From contig CM037588.1 of assembly GCA_021018995.1 (NCBI GenBank), positions 141,977,725 through 142,041,724 of the forward strand: a stretch of DNA of 64,000 nt, given 5' to 3'. Shown in pieces: positions 53,505-64,000 of this stretch (positions within the stretch are counted from its first letter, which is position 1; every line of letters begins with the position of its first letter). The position numbers and the translations under genes are program-made. The notes under the pieces were generated by a model. It saw only the letters and a program-made list of their open reading frames with translations, was not told where the DNA came from and searched no databases. This stretch comes from Chloranthus sessilifolius. Its lineage: Eukaryota; Streptophyta; Magnoliopsida; Chloranthales; Chloranthaceae.

Positions 53505-55669
53505 CACTCTTAAACTTACGCTTTGCTAGTCCCTAGCAAACAAGGAAAGAAATACTAATCTAAAATTTAAATGTCACTTTCGTAGGGAGCACGATTACAT
53601 TTAGCAGATGCAACAAGCCTTTAAATCCCTAGGTGATCCCTAGTGGAGGAATTGTAGTCTCCTGAAGGTTTTCAGTGAAGTTACTTACAAACTTCAGAAT
53701 ATTTTTGGATTTTTCAATTTTTCAAAACTAAACAAAGGAAATTTAAAAATCTAAGCTAATTCTGTACACTGATTATTTAATCATCATATGGTTGTTATAA
53801 TTTTCAAAGATAGGATTCCTCCAACCACTACTTTCCATCCTAATAGTTATCCTTGATCAGAACTCAGTAATTTCAATTCTATAAAGCGTGGAGTGTGTGC
53901 GTACCCGTGAAAAGTTTATTCTTCATAATTTTTTCTAAAATGCAGATTTAGAAAATATTTTTATTTAAAACTCTCACTATTGACATACTCTCAAAAAGAT
54001 ATAAAAAAATTTAGGTTCTCTTAATATGATATATATGATAAATTCAAAGAATAATTGAAATAAATTGAATCTCATGGAAAAGATAATCTATTCTATTTAT
54101 ATGATTCCTTGTGCAATCCATAGTATCTATTATTCACATCTCTACTAGGATTATTCTTTTGCAACTCATAAATTAAAAAGGTTTTTCCTTCAACTTATAA
54201 TAGAGCTTTGGGTTAAAAAAGTTTCAAAGAAAGGTAGATAGGATTCAAAGGTTTCTAAGAGTTTAGTTCTTCCTTCTCTATTTTCTTTTCTTCTCTTCTT
54301 TTCTACTTCAGTAAGTATCTAAAAAGTTGGATAACTTCTTCCCATTTATTAATTCTTATTGTTAAAATCTCATTTCTTTTCTCAGACTTATAGAATCGTG
54401 TTTTATAATTTTTCTTTCCTTTTATTCCTTTGATTGCTTCTTTGTATAAAATCGTGTGTTACGATTTTTGGCACTTTTCTCTTTTCTTTTCTTCAATAAT
54501 TTCTTCTCAGTTCTACCCTTTTTCAGCAGGTCCCTTATCTATTGTCTGTTTACTCCTTTCACTCCCTCTTCTTCCCTTCTTTTTATTTTAAACTCTAAGA
54601 AAATGTAAGGTTCAAAGGTTGAAAGCTTTGGGTGGTACATATGGTTAAGAGTTTATAAAATTTTGGTACAAAGAAATTCGATTTAGGCTTCTAATATGAG
54701 TTCAAAGGATAAAATATTTATGAGATTTTAACTTTTTGGTTCTAATTTAAATAAAAGATGGCCTTTAATCATCTTTACGATTTATTAGTATAAATATCTT
54801 ATTGTTTTGATGTTTCTAGTAGACAGTTTTAGAAAAAAAAAAAAAAAAAAGGTTATCTTAATCATTGAATATTTTGATTCTAAGTTTAGCAATATGAGAT
54901 TTTTCATACAAACACAGTAGAGAAGTTCAAATGAATTTTAAGCTTGAATAGATAACAGTCTCTCTCTCAAAGAAAGGAAAAGTTAGTCTCTAATGCTCAC
55001 TGGTTATAATTTTTGAAACTATAGTATAAATTTTGCAATTCAGATCAATCTATTATTTCAAACATTCATTCTGATACAGTGTTCAAAGAGCTAAAACATG
55101 AATTCTAACTGATCTATTTCTGATTGTTAAACTTCTACTACGATGGATCAGTATTTAATTTGGAATCATATTCTTGTTTCTATCATATTTTCAATGTGAT
55201 GTTTAAATATTAAAAATTCTTAAAAAAAATTCTAAAACTAAAAAAAATACTAGAAACTAAAATAGAAAGGAAAATTTCTCTACAAAAATTCTAAAAGTTA
55301 TGCAAAAATAAAGTGTTATTTATAAAATTAACTAATATATACACTAGATGTATATTCCCCCAAACTTAAACTAGACAATGCCCTCATTGGCACAAAAGTA
55401 GGGGATACAGTCAAAATTTTACCAGAAATTACTTAAGATTGATGATATTGCGCCACGTGAAAAAAATCTTGTCATCAGAATTTCCCCCAAACTTGAGGAA
55501 AGACACATCTGGGTTAATCTTATATCATAAGTAACAAAAATGAAAAAGAAAATTAGAAACAATAATTATATTAAAAAGTTACTCAAAGAAAAATTTCATA
55601 TATTCATGGAATATTTACAATGATATGAAGGGAAACTAAAGATAGAAAGTATTAAAACTAATTACATCA
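53505..55669 (-). mobile_element. 3' internal part of element C, before G
   Basis: No protein motif found. The polypurine complement cactcttaaacttacg starts at 53505. Stretches at 53510-53700 are homologous to E (33667-33850), and cccccaaacttaaactagacaatgccctcattgg near 55358 is the usual Athila text after pol. A palindrome pair lies at 54393-54468. It stops at 55669, where G is inserted; the rest lies beyond the window. Confidence 0.65.
54448..54468. repeat. AAAATCGT...ACGATTTT palindrome inside element C
   Basis: The same 8-bp arms as in the C LTR (53124-53144) with a different 5-base centre, plus a half-site agaatcgtgttttat at about 54393. Confidence 0.75.
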
Positions 55670-58371
55670 TGTGACAGCCCGGATTTCGGCACCCCGAAAC
55701 CCGTGCCATCAGCACGATCATCTTGACCGTGCCCCTTAGCTAAGCACGGAACACTGGTATATCAAGCATTGCAATAAAATAATAAACGAAATTGCGGAAT
55801 TTGAATCTATATTAATTAACTCTCAGAAAGACAGTTCTACCCTCATGCCTCTGCATGAATGGAGAACCGATCCGGACCATCGATGATAGCAATCATCACG
55901 GATGGTTCGTCCCAAAAGAATAATCCAAAACCCCATATACATGGTTTTAAACAAGATCAAGGCTTGACATACCAAGCCGTACAAAATCTCTCCAAGAACT
56001 CTCAAAGTGGCACAACGGAGTCCTCTGGAGGTGGCTCCAACTCTTCGCCGGCCGCAAGGTCCGATTCATGGGATCGGCGTCTCCACGAAGCCATGACAAG
56101 CTGCTAGTAGTGGACCTGCGACGTATAGTCTATAGGGTGAGCTACATCCTAGCTCAATAGGGAACAAACACAGTTTGAACATATAAATTATAACTCACAT
56201 GTATTCCATGATATGCCATGCATGATGTATCTATCGATTGTTAATGAAAGCAGTTAAAAGCATTTCGTTTCTTGTTGATTACTTATAGTTTCATTTACTC
56301 ATGAATGATCTTTGAAAAGGCCTAAAGCAAAACTTAAACTTTCAACTTAAGTAATCCCCGAGCAATATAGCATCGAGCCCCGATGAGATACCCTTCATCG
56401 TCATCTATATAGACAGTTTCAATGTATTCCCTGGGAATACCATATAGTACCCAAGCCCCTTTCCCCTGGGGATTGGTGGCGGGGTTTCACTTGTCTCAAT
56501 CAACACCCCTGGGGTGTGCTTACTATGTACGGATAAGCCTCCGCACTGGCCTACGGTTTCGCCGCCGTATCGGTCACGGATATCCTGCCGTGTCAGTCGT
56601 GGATATCCCGCCACGTCGGTGGGGTAACCTATCAAACCTCAAATAACAAAAATATCGGTGCCTTACATATAGTTATTCACCGTGTAAGTGTGGTATCTTA
56701 TATCAGTTAGGCCCTATCAAACATGATTCAATCTTTGGATACATCCACAGGATGTATCCATTTACTACATCACACGATGCTCTTATCTCTTACTTCTTCA
56801 TCCCACAGGGATGGCTCATTAGTTACTCTGATGAATATCACACACTCACTTTTCACAATTTCTTAAGCAGTAAAAATATTTGAATGGAAATTTATATCAC
56901 TACATACATGCTCTTGTAAAATAAGGTACATGTTCAAGGTGTTCCCTACCTCAAGTCTTCACTTGATCAATGCATCAAGGTCCCACGTGACTCCTTGTGC
57001 ACCAGTCCACACGTACCACCTATGGTACCACATAACAATTAAAACACATAAGGATGCAATAAGGAAGGCATAAGATCCCCAAGAATCTTAAAGTCAAACC
57101 AAAAGTCAACATAGTTTACTACGATTCGATTAATGAATTCCAAAATCGATTAATCGAATGTCGATTAATCGATTTCCAAAATCGATTAATGAAGTCAATA
57201 TCGATTAATCGAAGCAATTTGATTAATCGAAATTCTCCTTCCATAAAGTCCATTCTCGATTCGAGCGATTCGAGTTTTCATTAGATTAATGAATCCAATT
57301 TGATTAATCGAAATTCCTCTTCGCCAAAGCAAAATTCTTTTATTGAGCGATTCGAGTTTTCATTCGATTAATCGAATCTAATTTGATTAATCGAAATCCT
57401 TCTTCATAAAGCAAATTTCTTTGTTGAGCGATCGAGTTTTCATTCGATTAATGAATCCAATTTGATTAATCGAAATCCTTCTTCGCATAAAGTAGACCCA
57501 TTGAATAATCGAATTTCACAAGGTGATTAATCGATTCCAAATCGATTAATCGAAACAAATCGATTAATCGAAATCCCATTTCGATTAGTCGATTTTCCTT
57601 AAGTCATTCCTCCAACCACAGGGTCCTTTGGAGAGTTCTCGATCGATTCGATTCCCAAATCGATTAATCGAAATCAAAAAATCGATTAATCAATCCAGAT
57701 TCGATTAATCGGAAATCGAACTCTCATCGTTCAACTTCCTGGCCAATTTCGATTAATCGAAACCCTATTTCGATTAATCGAAATTGTCAGATTCAGCCCC
57801 TTTCGAGCTGTTCTTCCCAATCTTTTTTCCATACCTTTTTCCTCTATTTTTCTAAGCCATTATTCTATGATTTAACCCACATTTAACTGCAACTTAACCC
57901 TATAATCTATGCATCTTATTTACAAAATTTTACCTTGAATAGATCTCAAGTTGATTTCAAATCTAGGGTTGGAAGGCTAGGGTTCGACTTTGGTTTCTAA
58001 GTTCCTTGCGTTGAATCAGCCTCTTTAATGCTTGAATCCTTCTTCCAATCACCCACAATAACTCTTGCTTGATCACCCTCTTTACTCCTCTCTCTCTCTT
58101 CTTTACTCCTCTCTCAACAACTCAAAACTCTTGATTTTAGGGTTATTAACTCTTTTTATCCTCTTCCTCACTTGTGTGTTGAGCACATACACCGCGGTAG
58201 GTGTATGCGACTATACCTTCACCACACACATCACATAGGCATTCTATTTATCACATCTCATCCGTTCATCACACTACTTACTAACTGTTGGACTTCCATT
58301 TGGTCAAACCTATGACCGATCGGGCACGGATCCCGAGGTCATAGTTTAGTGTGATTTTTCGGGTTATTACA
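55670..58371 (-). mobile_element. 3' LTR of element G
   Basis: Complement begins TGTAATAACCCG (58371) and ends CGGGCTGTCACA (55670). It includes a TCGATTAATCGA array at about 57120-57785, with larger, partly regular units (attcgattaatgaatccaatttgattaatcg) at 57240-57480. About 2.7 kb, slightly longer than in F because of the array. Confidence 0.93.
57120..57785. repeat. TCGATTAATCGA array in the G LTR
   Basis: More than twenty copies, several with the central cg lost (ttaatgaa). A higher-order unit of about 75-80 bp, starting with gagcgattcgagtttt, repeats near 57260, 57340 and 57420. Confidence 0.9.
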
Positions 58372-58384
58372 TCCTCCCCACCTT
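58372..58384 (-). promoter_or_regulatory. Polypurine tract of element G
   Basis: Complement aaggtggggagga before TGTAATAA, as in F. Confidence 0.9.
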
Positions 58385-58682
58385 GGGAATTTTTGTCCTC
58401 GAAAATAACCCAAGGTTTGGCTATCGGGGTCTCTCTCTCTCTCTCTCTCTCCCACACTCTCAGGTGAGGTGGTCCAATTAACTCAGACATATTTAAGTAT
58501 TCATACACTCACACATATAAGCATGGAAGTAAGAGTTAACGAAAATGAACAATTACACAAAAAGTTTGATTTGTATTAAGGATTCAATATTTGGTTACAA
58601 TGCCAATAAGTTGGCGTCTGAAAATCTCTGGTATACAATCGAACTCAAAATAAATACAAGACTCAAGCATCCCTCGCCAGGT
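58385..58682 (-). other. 3' untranslated region of the G accessory transcript
   Basis: No gene. Contains a (CT)n microsatellite at about 58430-58452 and the conserved cgaaaataaccc stretch near 58400. Confidence 0.6.
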
Positions 58683-60177
58683 GGTCAAATCTTGGTAGTG
58701 GGTCTGCTTGGGGCTGGCTCACAGGCTGCGGTGGGGCGCAGTGCTGGTTCGGCGTCTCGATCTGAGCGAGATGTGGAAATGGAAGGAGCAGCGTGCGTGG
58801 TGGGATGGAAGACGGGTCCTCTATGGAAGGCGATCGTCCGGTCCACTCCTCCTCTGGCGAGGTAGCGGTGGTAGTCCGTCGGGTAAATGTAGCGGAGGGT
58901 GTGGAACATCAAGAAGTCCATCCTCGGTTCATCCTCTCGTTGTTGGCTTCCATCTGAGCCAACACGTCCTCGATGGTAGGACGGATGGAGGCCGCCGGCG
59001 TAGGTTGAGGTGGGTGTCGCGGGCGCGGAGTGTGCAGGTGGTGTCGGTGAGGCTATGGTGTGGGAGGGAACCCTCTCCGCGGATGGCTCTACTGCGGCAG
59101 GGTGTGCCCCACCCACTCGTGGGTCATCTTTGAGTGGTGGGGGTGGTGGCGGTGCTCTGCTGCGCCTCTTTGGCGGGGCCGGGACCCGGGCTGGTAGGGT
59201 CGCTTTAGGAGGTTATAGCTACGGGTCCATGAAGACTTTGTAAACGTCTTCACGCGATCCGTAGCCCTCACCTCGTGAGGCGAGATGGTGTAGGATGGCT
59301 CGTTGGAGTAGCACTCCAACATGCTCGATATAAGACGAGCATAGGGCATCTTCTCCTTGGGCCGCATGTTGCCCTTCATTAATTTGCCCTTGATGTACCT
59401 CATCCCTTCTAGGATGACCTTGGTAGCATCAAACCATCGGCCACAGAAGGCCGCGTAAAGTGCATGTTGCACTTTGTCGACGCGCTCAGTGTCGTGGCGC
59501 ATCGGGTAAAGGTTGCATTTGATTATGGAGTCGAGCATCCACATGTAGGGTGGAAGATCAACCCTCTTGATGGAAGTGCCCGACCCCTTCTTCCCGTTTG
59601 TCATGCGGGTCATGACTTCCTCAAATCGAGGGTCCTCCTCGAAGGGTGGAAATAGGGTAGTCTCGGGGGTGAACTCGAGGTAGCACTCGAGCACCTCGTG
59701 GATGTGGTGGCGGGTGATCGTATAAAGACGACCCTCGATCTTGGTTATGATAGAGTCGTCGGTAGGGCCATTGGTTAGCCCTTGGTAGAATAATCTCACC
59801 AATCTAGGGTAGTAGGAACCCCGGATTGGTTTGAGTAGGTTGCCGAGGCCGGCATTGTTTATGTAGTTTTGAGCCCATTGGGTCTCGCCCGGTACATCGG
59901 GATCGGTGAAAAGGGTAGGGTCGATGGTATATTCGACCTCAAAGGTCTTGGCAGCCCACCACTCGTTTGGTTGCTCCACGTTGGTGGGTGGTGGTGGCAT
60001 GGGGGTTGATTCTGGAAGACTCACAGCGTGAGCCTTTCGTCGAACGGAGGTGGTCTCCGATTCCGACGGTGATGGAGTCCTCACCAACGATGGGGTAGGT
60101 GGTGGTGGGTGCGGCGTTCTTCGCCTAACCTTAACGAGGTTGCCTTCTTTGAAGACAATCGGGTTTTGGGCGGCATA
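58683..60177 (-). pseudogene. Accessory ORF of element G
   Basis: The homologous start is ATG at 60177 (MPPKTRLSSK), but a small indel then shifts the frame; the open frame 60225-59089 runs through the whole domain without the TAG seen in F. Motifs: EWWAAKTFEVEYTIDPTLF, YINNAGLGNLLKPIRGS, YPRLVRLFYQGL, YTITRHHIHEVLECYLEF, MLDSIIKCNLYPMRHDTERVD, ALYAAFCGRWFDATKVILEGMRYIKGKLMKGN, ISSMLECYSNEPSY. A second frame (59116-58685) holds the Pro/Ala-rich part and RMDFLMFHTLRYIYPTDYHRYL. About 480 codons in all. A TATA box lies at 60404-60392, and a splice-donor-like aag|gtaaaccc lies near 60240. Function unknown; the conserved domain and own promoter suggest a real product in relatives. Confidence 0.8.
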
Positions 60178-60391
60178 TTGGGAAAATCTAGGGTTTTCTA
60201 ATTCAAATTGGAGGAAAAAGTACAAATCTAGGGTTTACCTTAGGTTCCAATCCGAAATGAGGCGATCTCGGTCGGAGATCGGTGGAGAATGCGCAAAAAC
60301 CCTAGCACGGATGGTCGGAGAGGAAGAAGAAGATGAAGCGCCAAAAACCCCGAAGCAAGAAAATTTCGAATGGGGAATAAAATCCCCAATC

Positions 60392-60404
60392 CTATATATA
60401 TATA
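60392..60404 (-). promoter_or_regulatory. TATA box of the G accessory ORF
   Basis: ctatatatatata on the minus strand, nine bases after the end of the palindrome array and about 215 bp before the ATG, the same spacing as in F. Confidence 0.75.
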
Positions 60405-60412
60405 GCCCGCGG

Positions 60413-61075
60413 CTCGATTAATCGAAATTCTGTTTCGATTAATCGAAATTTAAAACTAGGTTAAACCGCGTAAAATCGATTAATCGATTTCCAAAATCGA
60501 TTAATCGAAAGTCAAATTCGATTAATCGAAACAATTTCGATTAATCGAAATAAATCTATCTGTTTAAAATTTTAAAATTTTGAGCTCACTGGCGCGAGCC
60601 AGTCGATTAATCGAAATCCATTTCGATTAATCGAAATTCCAAAATCGATTAATCGAATTTAGTTTCGATTAATCGAAATCGGGCTATAACTTCTAAATTT
60701 CCAGAATTTCTTAAATTTTTCGAGTAATCGAATCCATTTCGATTAATCGAAATTTCAAAATCGATTAATCGAAATCCACTTCGATTAATCGAAATCATCC
60801 ATCTGATTTCAAATTTTTGTAAGTCCCTTTAGTAAATAGATTAATCGAAATATAATTCGATTAATCAAATTTTCAAAATCGATTAGTCGATTCCAAATCG
60901 ATTAATCGAGATTCCAATTCGATCAATCGAAATTGGTCTTCTATGTATAATCTCACTCTCCTTTCAATTTCCAGTCACTGACACATGTCAGTCGACTAAT
61001 CGAACAAAATCGATTAATCGAAATTCCAAATCGATTAATCGATTTGAAATTCGATTAATCGGTTTTGCCCAGTTT
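60413..61075. repeat. Internal TCGATTAATCGA array of element G
   Basis: About 23 copies of CGATTAATCG and close variants. Several spacers match those of F in order (for example the gagctcactggcgcgagccagtcg region near 60590), showing common descent. Confidence 0.95.
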
Positions 61076-61203
61076 CTACAGAATTTCAATCTCTTTCTTT
61101 CTTTTACTATTTTGACAATTATGACAGATTGGATTCAAAATTTCCATTGAATTTCAAGCATAGTGGAGATTTCGCAAACATGTTTGTGATTTACATTGAA
61201 TTT

Positions 61204-62602
61204 TCACGTCGTTGGAAACAAGGCTGGATATTGTTCTCTCACATCGGCCTCTCGTTCCCAAGTAGCCTCTTCTTTTGGATGATTGTTCCACCGAACAAGC
61301 ACTAAGGGAATTACTTTAGTGCGCAGTACTTGTTCTTTTCGATCCAATATCTCCACAGGTTCCTCTATCATGCTCATGTCCTCACACATCTCTATAGGTT
61401 GCTTTCCTAACACATGAGACGGATCATTCACATACTTTCTGAGCATCGATATGTGGAAAACATTATGTACTCGATCAAATAGCGGTGGTAAACCAATGCG
61501 ATATGCAACTTCACCTACGCGTCCCAAAATTTCAAATGGTCCAACATAACGTGGACTTAACTTCCCTCTCTTGCCAAATCACATTACACCTTTCATAGGT
61601 GACACTTTTACAAACACGTGCTCACCCACTTTGTAGTCAATACTAGTTCGCTTCATGTCGGCGTAACTTTTCTGTCTACTCTGTGCTGTCTCCAACCTTT
61701 CTCTAATTATTCGAACGACGGTAGCGTTATCTTCAAGTAGTTTCGGTCCTAATACAAAATTTTCACCTGTTTCCTCCCAATTGAGGGGTGACTTGCATCG
61801 TCGTCCATACAGAGCTTCATACGGTGCCATACCAATACTCGTTTGAAAACTGTTATTATATGCAAACTCGAGCATCGGTAGATACTCATCCCAGTATCCT
61901 TGCATATCAAGCATGCACGCTCTGAGCATGTCTTCTATCACTTGGTTTACTCGCTCTGTCTGTCCATCAGTTTGAGGATGGAAAGTTGAACTAAAGTCTA
62001 GTCGTGTTCCCATTCCTTCTTGAAATTTCTTCCAAAACTTGGACGTATATAGTGGGTCACGATCCGAAACTATGCTGCTTGGAATACCATGTAATCTCAC
62101 AATCTCCTTCATGTATAACTCTGCCAATCTTCCTACTGTATACGTAGTATTGTACGGTAAAAGTCGCTTGATTTGGTCAATCGGTGATTGACCCAAATGG
62201 CATTGTGTCTCTTAGCGATGCAGGGTAATCCAACAATGAAATCCATTGAGATCGATTCCCACTTCCATTACGGTATCGGTAAAGGTTGCAATAGTCCGGG
62301 GATGTCTATGATCAACCTTCACTTATCGACAAGTCAAACATCGTGACACATACTTCGTCTTGTTTCAGTCCTCTCCACCAGTAGTTCTTTTTCAAATCTT
62401 GGTACATTTTGGTGCTACCAGGGTGGATAGCGTAATTTGACTTATGAGCTTCATCAAGAATCGTTCGTCTTAGGTCGACATTGTCCGGAATGCATAGGCG
62501 GCCCTTAAACAATAAGGAACCATCTTCTTTCAATGAGAAGTCCGACCTGATGCCTTCACTCACGTCTTGATGAATCTTTGTTAATGCCGGATCTTTCATC
62601 AT
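61204..62602 (-). pseudogene. INT: Integrase with chromodomain-like tail of element G
   Basis: Three frames cover it. The first (62602-62312) has [42 protein letters not shown] with the His pair; the second (62196-61579) has [18 protein letters not shown], so the second catalytic Asp is present, and [22 protein letters not shown]; the third (61527-61204) has [24 protein letters not shown] and the tail [26 protein letters not shown] (about 61578) replaces an Arg codon of F, and a few bases are missing near the CLTC zinc box and near MDFI (62200-62340). Inactive unless these are sequence errors. Confidence 0.9.
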
Positions 62603-62639
62603 AGATCGTGGATATGCTCAAATATCAACGGCTTTTGAT

Positions 62640-64000
62640 ATATTGTAGCCAAAAGGATCCGGTGTCCTTTGACTCAATGTTACATCATAGAATGCGGGTC
62701 TTCAATAATTTCCATCGTGCATACCCAAAATCAAAGAAGCTGAAATTTGAACCTTTTCGACTCAATGCATCGGCTACTACATTCGCCTTGCACGGATGGT
62801 ATTGTATAGAGCAATCGTAGTCCTTGAGAATTCCATCCATCTGCTATTTGTCTCATATTGAGCTCTTTCGTAAAGATATCGGAGCTCTTATGATCGGTGA
62901 AAATTTGAAGGTCTCACCATACAAGTAATGTCTCCAAATCTTTAGCGCAAAAATAGTAGCGCGGTTCCAAGTCATGAGTCGGGTAATTCTTCTCGTGTTC
63001 TTTCAAGCTGTCTTGATCCGTAGCTATCACCTTCTTGTGTTGGTTGAGTACACAACCAAGGCCATTGTATGACGCGTCATTTGACACGGCGTATCCTCCA
63101 TTTCTGAAGGAATCGCTATATCTTTGGAGCGAAGTGAGTCTCGTTTGAGTTCTTGAAAACTCTTCTCACATGCCTCACTCCACTCAAACCTTGAATCTTT
63201 TCGTGTCAGCTTTGTGAGAGGTCCCGATATCTTTGAAAACCCCTCAACGAAACGTCGATAATAGCCTGCTAAGCCCAGAAAACTTCGAACATCGGTCACT
63301 GTCTTTGGCTGCTCCCATTTGACTACTGCTTCAATCTTTGCTGGATCTACAGTGACACCGTGCTTCGAGACGACATGTCCCAAAAAGCTAACTTCCTCCA
63401 ACCAAAACTCACACTTGCTGAGTTTGGCGTACAGTTGGTGTTCACGTAGCGTCTGTAGAGCAATACTCAAATATTCTTCGTGTTCCGTCTTGGATTTGGA
63501 GTATATTAGTATGTCATCAACAAACACTACAACGCAGGAGTCCAAGTGTGGTTTAAACACTCGGTTCATCAGATCCATAAATGACGCTGGAGCATTCGTT
63601 AATCCAAACGGCATCACAAGGAATTCATAGTGTCCATACCGTGTCCGGAAAGCTGTCTTCTGTATGTCCTCAGCTTTAACTCGCAACTGATGATACCCAG
63701 ATCTCAGGTCGATCTTAGAAAAATACCTTGCTCCTTGCAGTTGGTCGAATAGATCGTCTATTCTAGGCAAAGGGTAGCGGTTCTTCACAGTGAGTTTGTT
63801 CAATTGCCGATAGTCAATGCATAGCCGCATTGACCCATCTTTCTTCTTGACAAACAAGACTGGTGCTCCCCATGGAGACACGCTCGATCTAACAAACCCC
63901 TTGTCCATTAGTTCTTGTAGTTGTTCCTTCAACTCCTTTAACTTTCGGAGCCATTCTATAAGGTGCTTTCGAAATAGGCTCCGTTCCTGGTGCTAAGTCA
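62640..64000 (-). pseudogene. RT: Reverse transcriptase-RNase H of element G, cut by the window end
   Basis: The frame 63932-63027 carries [62 protein letters not shown] and the connection to [20 protein letters not shown]. RNase H follows in shifted frames: [13 protein letters not shown] text near 63060, PTHDLE near 62980 and LSRK-like text near 62760. A small loss near 63950 ([10 protein letters not shown]) also breaks the frame upstream. The N-terminal part of pol and gag are outside the window. It is the same clade as F with only scattered differences. Confidence 0.9.

Larger units (their letters stand above)
55670..64000 (-). mobile_element. Element G: Tekay-type relative of F, cut by the window end
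   Basis: Minus strand: RT (64000-63027), RNase H (about 63060-62760), integrase (62602-61204), array (61075-60413), accessory ORF (60177-58683), polypurine tract and 3' LTR (58371-55670). It is close to F throughout. It lies in the internal region of C; catca at 55665-55669 may be one copy of the duplication. The 5' half is outside the window. Confidence 0.92.

Overview
This window looks like gene-poor nuclear DNA of a flowering plant. Almost all of it is nested LTR retrotransposons: plant Ty3/gypsy families with tRNA-Asp-type, tRNA-Met-type and Tat/Ogre-type primer-binding sites. One short stretch resembles exon 1 of a plant isopentenyl-diphosphate isomerase gene. I saw no tRNA or rRNA gene, no bacterial-type operon and no intact host gene. 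The species cannot be named from the sequence.

Layout: (1) 1-4530, a Tat/Ogre-like LTR (344-1903), primer site (1906-1923) and a decayed Pro/His-rich internal region; (2) 4531-4666, a small CACTA-like terminus; (3) 4667-6770, a broken IPP isomerase exon (minus strand), tandem repeats and AT-rich DNA; (4) element A, a complete but decayed Athila-like element (6800-19089, TSD ctatc), inserted in the LTR of element B; (5) element B, Athila-like (6775-6794, then 19095 to about 23300), whose gag is split by a solo LTR I (20552-22100, TSD gatcc); (6) an orphan accessory ORF H (23927-25133); (7) element D, a Tekay-type chromovirus (about 25134 to beyond 52071), split by element E (32009-51560, minus, TSD agaag); (8) E is a non-autonomous Athila-like element whose 5' LTR is split by element F (37545-50564, plus, TSD taaat), a nearly complete Tekay-type element with an extra ORF; (9) D's 3' LTR is split by Athila-like element C (52072 onward, minus), which is split by G (55670 to the window end, minus), a close relative of F. 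The nesting is therefore F in E in D, and G in C in D.

The recurring and possibly undescribed theme is regulatory. In the Tat/Ogre-like element, A, C, E, F and G, a family-specific array of short palindromes or near-palindromes lies in the LTR, and a second array of the same motif lies inside the element. In F, G and A the internal array ends about 10 bp before a TATA box that leads into an accessory ORF; E has a looser version of the same order. The accessory ORFs of F, G and H share a domain. This resembles an element-encoded factor acting on both the LTR and its own promoter. That reading is inference; the arrays, TATA boxes and ORFs are visible.

A second observation is a putative phase-1 GT...AG intron between gag and protease at the same place in D (127 bp) and F (175 bp). 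Splicing would fuse Gag to Pol, and retention would end the protein before the protease. D and F also have a likely LTR leader intron that contains the palindromes. Most pol genes carry frameshifts and stops, so the elements look inactive, although some small indels could be consensus errors.
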